A DNA stretch of 5,021 nucleotides from Erysipelotrichia bacterium. Its GTDB lineage: Bacteria; Bacillota_I; Bacilli_A; RFN20; CAG-826. Positions within the stretch are counted from its first letter, which is position 1. Each line of letters begins with the position of its first letter. Below, piece by piece: positions 1 through 5,021 of this stretch. Made by a program: the position numbers and the translations under genes. The notes beneath the pieces were generated by a model, which saw only the letters and a list, made by a program, of their open reading frames with translations, was not told the origin of the DNA and ran no database searches. The DNA lies in assembly GCA_012511695.1 (NCBI GenBank), contig JAAZFO010000093.1, positions 1-5,021 of the forward strand, given 5' to 3'.

Positions 1-15
1 CCGTCTTCGAAATAG

Positions 16-24
16 TGGTATATT
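16..24 (+). promoter_or_regulatory. Extended -10-like element in front of cls
   Basis: TGGTATATT fits the extended -10 pattern TGnTATAAT with one mismatch in the hexamer (19-24). Six bases separate it from the ATG at 31, so a transcript starting seven bases after the hexamer would begin at the start codon itself. No Shine-Dalgarno sequence lies in 1-30; the best match, AGTGG at 14-18, is poor and 12 bases away. The -35 region would fall outside the window and cannot be checked. This is inference from a short AT-rich motif, which could occur by chance. Confidence 0.3.
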
Positions 25-30
25 CATAAT

Positions 31-1560
31 ATGAAACTAGCTCGAAAAGTTTTTAATCGCCTCACTTTGGTGGCCTTTATTGTTGTCATCCAAGTGGCGC
101 TTTTTATTGCCTTACATTATTATATTTCTAACTATCTTTGGATAGTTCAATTAATTTCTTCGATTGTTGCCATCATCCTTTTTTATCATGTGGTTTCAAA
201 AAAAGAACCCCCAGAATTTAAAATCCCATGGATTACTTTAATCTTAACTTTGCCAGCGTTCGGCATCATTCTTTTCTTGCTCTTTTATCCACGCCGTGTA
301 CGAAAAAAAGAAAAACAAAGAATTATTCATGCTCTCAATCAATGTAGTGCTGATGCTAAAGTTAGTGATATTGAAGTGCACAGATTTAAACAATATTCGA
401 TAGATTATTCGCCAGTTTTTGACTATTTGCGCGGGGTTACTTCGCTAAATGGTTCTTTTGGCAATGATGTAAAATATTATCCAACCGGACAAGAATTTTT
501 TAAAGAATTTATCGAAAATCTCAAAGAAGCAGAACATTTTATTTTTTTGGAATTTTTTATCGTGGCTGAGGGACAGCTCTGGCAGAAAATTAGTTCGATT
601 TTAAAAGAAAAAGCTGCGGTTGGGGTGGAAGTACGCCTCATAATGGATGACTTCGGCTCTAGTGTGACATTTTCTAAAAAAGAAGAAAAAGCCCTTAAAA
701 TGGCGGGCATTAAAATTTTCCGTTTTAATCCATTTAACCCGCTTATTTCTGGAATTTATAATAATCGTGATCATCGCAAAATTGCGATTATTGATCACAA
801 ATACGCCTTTACTGGTGGCATTAACATCGCTGATGAGTATGCAAACATCATCAATCGTTTTGGCTATTGGAAAGATACGATGATTCGGATTCAAGGTAAA
901 GCGATTACAAACTTAATCATCCTTTTCATGGAAACCTACGATTCGTTTGCTAAGAACAAATCTGATTATCATCGCTATTGCTCTCATACGTACGAAATGA
1001 AAGCGACTGAAGGATTTGTTTTCCCTTTTGGTGATGGACCACAACCTTACTTCCAGGAATACGTTTCCGAAACGGTATTCGTGACCATGCTTAATTCTGC
1101 GAGGCACTCTGTTTATATTTCAACCCCTTATTTAGTACCAACTTTTAATCTATTAAGCGCCGTAAAAAATGCAGCGCTGAGAGGGGTGGAGGTCAATCTT
1201 ATTATGCCGGGCATTCCTGATAAAAAAATTGTTAATGATGTCGGCAAAAGCAATTTTAAATATTTGATCGCCGCTGGCGTTAATATTTATATTTATAAAC
1301 CAGGTTTTAATCATATGAAAACCGTTTTAGTTGATAATTGTCTCGCTTATGTCGGTACCGCTAATTTTGATTATCGCAGTTTAGTTCACCACTTTGAAAA
1401 CGGTGTCATTCTTTATAAATGCACCTGTTTGCGCGATATTAAATTAGACTTAGTTGAAGTTATTTCGGAAAGCGTTAAGGTCGACCAACACACCTATCGA
1501 ATTTCTTTGTTTTCAAGAATTGTTTCGGTGATATTAAGTGCCTTTTCTACGATGCTCTAA
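31..1560 (+). CDS. cls: Cardiolipin synthase, phospholipase D type
   Basis: Membrane enzyme of 509 residues that, in this family, joins two phosphatidylglycerol molecules into cardiolipin and releases glycerol. The N-terminus has three hydrophobic segments (about residues 11-32, 35-55 and 65-86), the last with the IPWITLILTLPAFG pattern of the PLDc_N domain, followed by a basic stretch (RRVRKKEK). Two catalytic HKD motifs follow: H248-x-K250-x4-D255 in HRKIAIID, continuing FTGGINIADEY, and H428-x-K430-x4-D435 in HMKTVLVD, continuing GTANFDYRSL. Both are intact. The length is normal for bacterial Cls (about 480-515), and the C-terminal hydrophobic tail (FSRIVSVILSAF) is typical. ATG 31 is chosen because the in-frame stop TAG at 13-15 leaves no other usable upstream start and the first membrane segment begins soon after. 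No ribosome binding site is visible. Related PLD-family phosphatidyltransferases cannot be fully excluded, but the architecture is that of Cls. Confidence 0.93.
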   Translation: MKLARKVFNRLTLVAFIVVIQVALFIALHYYISNYLWIVQLISSIVAIILFYHVVSKKEPPEFKIPWITLILTLPAFGIILFLLFYPRRVRKKEKQRIIHALNQCSADAKVSDIEVHRFKQYSIDYSPVFDYLRGVTSLNGSFGNDVKYYPTGQEFFKEFIENLKEAEHFIFLEFFIVAEGQLWQKISSILKEKAAVGVEVRLIMDDFGSSVTFSKKEEKALKMAGIKIFRFNPFNPLISGIYNNRDHRKIAIIDHKYAFTGGINIADEYANIINRFGYWKDTMIRIQGKAITNLIILFMETYDSFAKNKSDYHRYCSHTYEMKATEGFVFPFGDGPQPYFQEYVSETVFVTMLNSARHSVYISTPYLVPTFNLLSAVKNAALRGVEVNLIMPGIPDKKIVNDVGKSNFKYLIAAGVNIYIYKPGFNHMKTVLVDNCLAYVGTANFDYRSLVHHFENGVILYKCTCLRDIKLDLVEVISESVKVDQHTYRISLFSRIVSVILSAFSTML

Positions 1561-1602
1561 GCGATTATCATGCGTTCGGTCTAAAGTTAATGACATCGTA
1601 GA
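1546..1602 (+). repeat. 9-base inverted repeat spanning the cls stop and rny promoter
   Basis: TCTACGATG (1546-1554, last codons of cls) is exactly complementary to CATCGTAGA (1594-1602, inside the rny promoter), with 39 bases between. In a cls transcript reading through the stop this could form a 3'-end stem. No T-run follows the right arm, so it is not a classical intrinsic terminator. No better terminator is visible after cls, so cls transcription may stop by another route or continue into rny. A 9-base match at this distance in AT-rich DNA could be chance. Confidence 0.25.
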
Positions 1603-1613
1603 TGATTTGTCAT
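1590..1613. repeat. Inverted repeat ATGACA-N12-TGTCAT inside the promoter
   Basis: ATGACA (1590-1595) and TGTCAT (1608-1613) are perfect inverted copies separated by 12 bases, with a nested CATC-GTA-GATG (1594-1604). The position between -35 and -10 is where a repressor operator would lie. No regulator is encoded in the window and I recognise no known operator consensus. The left arm is also explained by the -35 consensus, which weakens the operator reading. Confidence 0.3.
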
Positions 1614-1618
1614 ATAAT
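1590..1618 (+). promoter_or_regulatory. Sigma-A-type promoter for rny-ymdB-miaB
   Basis: The -35 element ATGACA (1590-1595, five of six to TTGACA) and a perfect -10 TATAAT (1613-1618) are separated by the optimal 17 bases. The predicted start is near 1625, giving a leader of about 165 bases before rny. It is the best promoter match in the only sizeable non-coding gap of the window, and nothing comparable lies in the 28-base and 1-base gaps downstream, so it probably drives all three genes. The -35 hexamer is also the left arm of an inverted repeat whose right arm touches the -10. Confidence 0.65.
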
Positions 1619-1624
1619 TTCTTT

Positions 1625-1639
1625 GTACCCTAGTGGTAC
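1625..1639 (+). other. Stem-loop at the predicted rny transcript start
   Basis: GTACC (1625-1629) pairs with GGTAC (1635-1639) around the five-base loop CTAGT. The stem begins exactly at the predicted transcription start, so it would sit at the extreme 5' end of the message, where such hairpins can shield RNA from 5'-end-dependent decay. As DNA it is also a small palindrome over +1 that could bind a protein. Confidence 0.35.
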
Positions 1640-1650
1640 TTACCTATATA

Positions 1651-1664
1651 TTCTCATTAGAGAA
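1651..1664 (+). other. Small stem-loop in the rny leader
   Basis: TTCTC (1651-1655) pairs with GAGAA (1660-1664) around the four-base loop ATTA. It is a short five-pair stem, notable mainly because it follows the first leader hairpin at once. Confidence 0.25.
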
Positions 1665-1669
1665 CTTTA

Positions 1670-1698
1670 TTTTCAGATTTATCTGTTGATTATATAAA
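1670..1698 (+). promoter_or_regulatory. Possible second, weaker rny promoter
   Basis: TTTTCA (1670-1675, four of six to TTGACA) and TATAAA (1693-1698, five of six to TATAAT) are 17 bases apart, predicting a start near 1705. It is weaker than the upstream promoter and lies in very AT-rich sequence, so it may be fortuitous. If used, it would shorten the leader and remove the first two hairpins. Confidence 0.2.
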
Positions 1699-1733
1699 AA
1701 ATGCTTTTTTTCATCCTTAGGCAAAGGCATTTT
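1698..1733. terminator. Stem-loop resembling an intrinsic terminator on the - strand
   Basis: AAAATGC (1698-1704) pairs with GCATTTT (1727-1733), extended inward by TTT (1705-1707) with AAA (1723-1725) past one bulged G at 1726. Read on the - strand, the stem runs straight into six Ts, the form of an intrinsic terminator. Read on the + strand it is followed only by TTTAGG and should not terminate well. No - strand gene is visible in the window, so it would act only on antisense transcripts; otherwise it is simply part of the rny leader fold. The stem is AT-rich and weak. Confidence 0.3.
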
Positions 1734-1739
1734 AGGTAA

Positions 1740-1757
1740 TGGTCTAATCTTAGGCCA
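1740..1757 (+). other. Stem-loop upstream of the rny ribosome binding site
   Basis: TGGTCTA (1740-1746) pairs with TAGGCCA (1751-1757), seven pairs including one G-T wobble, around the four-base loop ATCT. It ends 18 bases before the ribosome binding site at 1776-1783 and leaves that site open. It shares the CTTAGGC/CAAA element with 1716-1725, so the two leader segments could form alternative pairings. Confidence 0.35.
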
Positions 1758-1791
1758 AATGTGTTAAAAATCGATAGAAAGGAAAACAGAC

Positions 1792-3372
1792 ATGTTAAAT
1801 TTAACTAATGTTCTTTTAGCTGTTGATTTGCCAATTGTCATTGGAGTTGGTGTGGGCGCTCTTTTAGTGGGCGCTGGCTTAATGCTCTTCATCCCCTTTG
1901 TGAAGAACCACATAATTAAAAGTAAAGCAAAAAAATTAATAAGAGACGCTGAAATAAGAGCGGATCACATTATTAAAAATGCGCAGATTGATGGCAAACA
2001 AGCAGTCAATGAACTTAAACAAGAAGCTAGTAAAGAATTCCGTGAGAAAAAAGTTGAATTACAAACTTTTGAAAGATCACTCCAACAAAGAGAGCAAGGC
2101 ATCAATCGTCGTGACGGTGTTTTGCTTAACAAAGAAACGATCGTTGATGAAAAAAATGAGACGCTCAACCGTCGACTTAAAGACGTAGACCGCAAAGAAA
2201 AACTCTTGCAAGAAAAGATTGATAGCATCATTGCCGAACTTGAAAAAGTCGCACAGATGTCGACTCAACAAGCTAGAGAGGACCTCTTTGCGCGTGTGGA
2301 ATCTAAAGTCAGTCGAGAAATTGCTGCTTTTACTAAAGCTAAAGAAGAAGAAGCGGAAGAAGAAGTCGATCAAAAAGCTAAAGAACTACTCGGTCTTGCA
2401 CTCACTCGTTTTTCACAAGATATCGCCATTGAAAAAACCGTTTCTGTGGTCGCCTTACCAAATGATGAAATGAAAGGCAGAATCATCGGCCGTGAAGGGC
2501 GGAACATCCGTTCTCTTGAACAACTATTAGGTGTTGATTTGATTATCGATGATACTCCTGAAGTCATCACTGTTTCTTGCTTTAATCCGATCAGAAGAGA
2601 AATTGCAAGATTATCTCTTGAAGCCTTAATTAAGGACGGTCGCATTCAGCCAGGACGGATCGAAGAAATCGTTGAAAGAACAAAAAAAGAAGTTGCAGAA
2701 GGGATTACTAAAACTGGCCAAGAAGTGGCCTTTAAACTCGGTTTACCAAGAATTAATAAAGAATTATTAAACTATGTTGGTCGCTTAAAATATCGGACCT
2801 CGTACGGACAAAATGCTTTAGATCATGCTCTTGAAGTCGCTTATTTAAGTGGAGTTATGGCTGCGGAATTAGGCTTGAATCAAAATCTCGCCAAACGGGC
2901 CGGCTTATTGCATGATATCGGCAAGGCCGCTGATTTTGAAATGGACGGTAGTCACGTTGAAATCGGTAGTCGTCTCGCTAAAAAATATGGTGAAGGTGAG
3001 GTCGTTATTAACGCTATTGATTCTCACCATGGAGACGTCCCTGCTAAATTTGTCATCTCTAACTTAGTCCAAGCTGCTGATGCTTTATCAGCTGCGCGTC
3101 CGGGAGCGAGAAGTGAAATTTTAGAAAATTACATTAAACGGATTGAACAGCTTGAAGAAATTTGTAAATCATATGATAGTGTTTATCAGTCATATGCTAT
3201 GCAATCTGGCCGTGAACTAAGAGTCATGGTCATCCCTGATAGGATTGATGATATTGGCGCTTATAAACTCGCCAAAGAAATTAAAGAACGCATCGAAAAT
3301 GAGATGACCTATCCCGGTCAAATCAAAGTCTCAGTTATTCGTGAATACCGCGCTCTTGAAACCGCGAAATAG
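1792..3372 (+). CDS. rny: Ribonuclease Y, membrane-anchored endoribonuclease
   Basis: Endoribonuclease that begins mRNA turnover in many Gram-positive bacteria and organises the decay machinery at the membrane. The 526 residues match the usual length (about 510-520). Order of parts: one membrane anchor (about 13-37, LPIVIGVGVGALLVG...), a long charged coiled coil (about 40-205), a KH RNA-binding domain with G233-R-E-G236 in GRIIGREGRNIRS, and an HD metal-binding domain with H345, H374-D375 in HDIGKA, H412-H413 in SHHGD and D430 in AADALSAARPGAR. The conserved C-terminal PGQIKVSVIRE is present. The start is supported by AGAAAGGA eight bases upstream. The coding region ends with tandem in-frame stops TAG TAG (3370-3375), and ymdB follows after 28 bases. 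Residue 382 is Phe (DFEMDGSHVEIG), where I recall His in most homologues. The protein contains no Trp. It is likely expressed from the promoter at 1590-1618. Confidence 0.97.
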   Translation: MLNLTNVLLAVDLPIVIGVGVGALLVGAGLMLFIPFVKNHIIKSKAKKLIRDAEIRADHIIKNAQIDGKQAVNELKQEASKEFREKKVELQTFERSLQQREQGINRRDGVLLNKETIVDEKNETLNRRLKDVDRKEKLLQEKIDSIIAELEKVAQMSTQQAREDLFARVESKVSREIAAFTKAKEEEAEEEVDQKAKELLGLALTRFSQDIAIEKTVSVVALPNDEMKGRIIGREGRNIRSLEQLLGVDLIIDDTPEVITVSCFNPIRREIARLSLEALIKDGRIQPGRIEEIVERTKKEVAEGITKTGQEVAFKLGLPRINKELLNYVGRLKYRTSYGQNALDHALEVAYLSGVMAAELGLNQNLAKRAGLLHDIGKAADFEMDGSHVEIGSRLAKKYGEGEVVINAIDSHHGDVPAKFVISNLVQAADALSAARPGARSEILENYIKRIEQLEEICKSYDSVYQSYAMQSGRELRVMVIPDRIDDIGAYKLAKEIKERIENEMTYPGQIKVSVIREYRALETAK

Positions 3373-3386
3373 TAGCCCTATTTCAT

Positions 3387-3394
3387 AGAAAGAA
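3387..3394 (+). promoter_or_regulatory. Ribosome binding site deciding the TTG start of ymdB
   Basis: AGAAAGAA resembles the AGAAAGGA used by rny and lies six bases before TTG 3401. The first in-frame ATG would be codon 17, after the essential metal-binding Asp8, so this weak purine-rich site together with TTG is the only workable start. Confidence 0.6.
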
Positions 3395-3400
3395 CACCAG

Positions 3401-4186
3401 TTGAAAGTTTTATTTATCGGAGATGTCGTCGGCCGTGTTGGTCGCCGGATGTTAAAAGAGAAAATTCCTCATTACGCTGAAAAGTATGCGATTGATTTTA
3501 TCATTGCTAATGGCGAAAATGTCTCCTATGGTAAAGGCCTTACTAAAAACCATTACTTCGAACTTTTAGAAGCTGGTGTTGACGCTATTACTTTGGGCAA
3601 TCATTATTTAAGTAAAAAAGAAATTACGCGCTACATCGATCAAGCTGACCGCTTAGTGCGACCCCTTAATCTCATAAAGGCCTTTCCTGGTGAAGGGAGT
3701 GTGGTTTTTGAAATCGACGGCATTTCTATTAGGGTTACTAATGTGCTCGGTAGCGCCTTTATGAAAGAAGAAGTCAACGCGCCCTATTATTCGTTAATCA
3801 CCTTGTTAGATGAAGGGCAACCGACGAATGTTCATATCGTTGACATACATGCAGAGGCGACTGGAGAAAAACAATCATTAGCGCATGCACTCGATGGAAA
3901 AGTGTCAGCGGTTTTAGGGACGCACACGCACGTGCAAACTAATGACGCAAAAATTTTGCCTAAAGGTACGGCATTTATTAGCGATGTAGGGATGACTGGT
4001 TTTGTTGATGGAATTTTAGGATCCGATGCAGAAACAGTCGTTAATCGTATTGTTTATGGGAAGAAATCTACGTTTGTCACTCCCGAAAAAGGACGTGGTG
4101 TTTTTTCCGCAGTAGTCATCGACATCGATGATGCGACTGGGCGGGCTAAACAAATTTTCCCAATTTATTTCCAAGAAAATAATTAA
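3401..4186 (+). CDS. ymdB: YmdB-family metallophosphoesterase (cyclic-nucleotide phosphodiesterase)
   Basis: Calcineurin-like phosphoesterase of the TIGR00282/YmdB family. B. subtilis YmdB hydrolyses cyclic nucleotides, influences the choice between biofilm and motility, and affects RNase Y-dependent transcripts. The 261 residues match the family length (about 260-270). Dinuclear metal-site residues are complete: D8 in FIGDVVG, E39-N40 in ANGEN, N67-H68 in LGNH, H150 in HAEATGEK, and H175/H177 in GTHTHVQT. With TTG 3401 as start, these positions match, as I recall, those of B. subtilis YmdB, which supports the start. The family's usual GNHTW is GNHYL here, a conservative-looking change beside the catalytic His. 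The 28-base gap after rny and the 1-base gap before miaB indicate co-transcription. The biochemical activity is inferred from the family; the physiological role in this organism is not known. Confidence 0.93.
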   Translation: MKVLFIGDVVGRVGRRMLKEKIPHYAEKYAIDFIIANGENVSYGKGLTKNHYFELLEAGVDAITLGNHYLSKKEITRYIDQADRLVRPLNLIKAFPGEGSVVFEIDGISIRVTNVLGSAFMKEEVNAPYYSLITLLDEGQPTNVHIVDIHAEATGEKQSLAHALDGKVSAVLGTHTHVQTNDAKILPKGTAFISDVGMTGFVDGILGSDAETVVNRIVYGKKSTFVTPEKGRGVFSAVVIDIDDATGRAKQIFPIYFQENN

Positions 4187-4187
4187 G

Positions 4188-5021
4188 ATGAAGAAAATAA
4201 TTATTCATGTTCCTGATATGCGTAAAGCAGCTGCTCGTAAAAAACAAGCAACAGTTTTTAAGCCACCTTCGTTTGAAAAAAAAGAAGCTTTAGAAAGTTT
4301 AGTAAGTGGTGAAAAATATTATATTCATACTTATGGCTGCCAGGCCAATGTCCGCGATGAAGAAACGATGCGTGGCTTATTAGAGGACATCGGCTATATC
4401 ATTACTAATGACCCAAAAGAAGCTTCTTTAATTATTCTTAATACTTGTGCAGTCAGGGAAAATGCTGAAGATAAGGTTTTCGGTGAAATCGGTAATTTAA
4501 AAGGCTTGAGAAGAAAAAACAAAAAACTTGTTTTTGCTGTGTGTGGCTGCGTCGTTGAGCAACCAAAAATTCTTGCTCGGATGATGGAAATTTTTAAAGA
4601 AATTAATCTTTATTTCGGCACTCATGAGATTCCCTCTCTTTATTCGCTTATTTATAAAGCGCGGACGACTGGTGCAACAATTGTGTCCGTAGAAAGTAAG
4701 CCAGGAGAAGTTACAGAAATCGAACCGGTTATTCGTAGCAATGACTATAAAGCTTTTGTAAACGTTGTTTACGGGTGCGATAAATTTTGCACCTACTGCA
4801 TCGTCCCTTACACACGTGGTAAAGAACGAAGCCGTCTTTTTGAAGATGTGATTACAGAATGCCGTCAATTGGTGGCACAGGGTTATCAAGAAATTACTTT
4901 GCTAGGGCAAAATGTCCATGCTTATGGTAAAGATTTAAGTGAGGGTAAAGATTTCGCAGATTTATTAGAAAAAGTAGCGCAACTCGGCATCCCTCGCCTG
5001 CGATTCACCACTTCTCACCCC
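4188..5021 (+). CDS. miaB: MiaB tRNA 2-methylthio-N6-isopentenyladenosine-37 methylthiotransferase, 5' part
   Basis: Radical-SAM enzyme that adds a methylthio group to i6A37 of tRNAs reading UNN codons. The window holds 278 codons and cuts the gene in frame at TSHP; about 170 or more residues, including the rest of the radical-SAM barrel and the TRAM domain, lie beyond. Present are the N-terminal methylthiotransferase domain with its three cluster cysteines (C51 in TYGCQAN, C87 in NTCAVRENAE, C121 in CGCVVEQ) and the radical-SAM motif C197-x3-C201-x2-C204 in YGCDKFCTYCIVPYTRG. KERSR and EITLLGQNVHAYG follow. The YGCDKFCTYCIVPYTRGKERSR signature separates MiaB from RimO and MtaB. A 43-residue extension before the domain, with VFKPP, resembles that of Bacillus MiaB. 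ATG 4188 lies one base after the ymdB stop; only AAGAAA (4173-4178) serves as a ribosome binding site, so translational coupling is likely. ATG 4218 is a less likely alternative start. Confidence 0.94.
   Translation, partial: MKKIIIHVPDMRKAAARKKQATVFKPPSFEKKEALESLVSGEKYYIHTYGCQANVRDEETMRGLLEDIGYIITNDPKEASLIILNTCAVRENAEDKVFGEIGNLKGLRRKNKKLVFAVCGCVVEQPKILARMMEIFKEINLYFGTHEIPSLYSLIYKARTTGATIVSVESKPGEVTEIEPVIRSNDYKAFVNVVYGCDKFCTYCIVPYTRGKERSRLFEDVITECRQLVAQGYQEITLLGQNVHAYGKDLSEGKDFADLLEKVAQLGIPRLRFTTSHP

Larger units (their letters stand above)
1625..1791 (+). other. Structured 5' leader of rny
   Basis: If transcription starts near 1625, the rny message carries about 165 untranslated bases before ATG 1792. 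The leader contains at least four possible stem-loops (1625-1639, 1651-1664, 1698-1733, 1740-1757) and ends with a good ribosome binding site, AGAAAGGA at 1776-1783, eight bases before the ATG. I see no T-box motif, no known riboswitch core that I recognise, and no terminator with a T-run on this strand. Its role is unknown; control of rny message stability or translation is a reasonable guess, since RNase Y acts on structured 5' ends. Confidence 0.4.

Noticed and set aside
1..15. Possible tail of an upstream gene (P-S-S-K, then stop TAG at 13-15)
   Set aside because: Four codons before a stop are not enough to support a coding region; the same TAG merely limits how far cls could extend upstream.
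477..1107. Three antisense open frames of 64 to 97 codons inside cls
   Set aside because: All overlap the well-supported cls frame, have low-complexity translations, and no promoter or ribosome site of note.
1561..1791. T-box, riboswitch or CRISPR-like element in the intergenic region
   Set aside because: No T-box sequence, no known aptamer core that I recognise, and no regularly spaced repeats. Only short stem-loops and one pair of 10-11 base direct repeats are visible.
1965..2645. Several short open frames on both strands inside rny
   Set aside because: They arise from the repetitive, charged coiled-coil codons of RNase Y and translate to low-complexity Lys-, Ser- or Phe-rich strings.
4218..4220. 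Internal ATG as the miaB start
   Set aside because: It has no ribosome binding site, whereas ATG 4188 is one base after the ymdB stop as expected for coupling. Bacillus-type MiaB also carries an N-terminal extension.
4497..4889. 130-codon open frame on the - strand
   Set aside because: It lies wholly inside miaB, whose + strand frame has all expected motifs. Its translation shows no recognisable domain, so it is a shadow frame.

Overview
The window comes from an AT-rich, low-GC Gram-positive-type bacterium of the Bacillota (class Bacilli in the broad sense, possibly an uncultured Erysipelotrichales-, RF39- or Acholeplasma-like lineage). The reasons are the RNase Y / YmdB / MiaB gene set in one direction, the AGAAAGGA-type ribosome binding site, the B. 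subtilis-like MiaB with an N-terminal extension, and a Firmicutes-type cardiolipin synthase. The standard genetic code applies: all four Trp codons seen are TGG and no reading frame is interrupted by TGA, so this is not a code-4 mollicute. The genus cannot be read from this sequence.

Layout, all on the + strand. (1) 1-30: a short upstream stretch with an in-frame stop and an extended -10-like element just before the first gene. (2) 31-1560: a complete membrane-bound phospholipase-D-type cardiolipin synthase (cls) with both HKD motifs. (3) 1561-1791: a 231-base intergenic region with a good sigma-A-type promoter (ATGACA, 17 bases, TATAAT) and a leader of about 165 bases containing several short stem-loops. 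(4) 1792-3372: rny, ribonuclease Y. (5) 3401-4186: ymdB, a calcineurin-like cyclic-nucleotide phosphodiesterase starting at TTG. (6) 4188 to the window end: the first 278 codons of miaB, the tRNA methylthiotransferase.

rny, ymdB and miaB are spaced by 28 bases and 1 base and probably form one transcription unit driven from the 1590-1618 promoter. Its theme is RNA metabolism: RNase Y starts mRNA decay at the membrane, YmdB is known in B. subtilis to act through or with RNase Y, and MiaB modifies A37 of tRNAs reading UNN codons. The order is a condensed form of the B. subtilis rny-ymdB-spoVS-tdh-kbl-miaB region. The cls gene is separated from this unit by its own non-coding gap.

This is mostly a conserved housekeeping region, and I see no new multi-gene system. 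The points worth a second look are non-coding: the possibly leaderless start of cls, the palindrome embedded in the rny promoter, and the structured rny leader. Two protein details also stand out: a substitution next to the HD motif of RNase Y, and the lack of tryptophan in three consecutive gene products.
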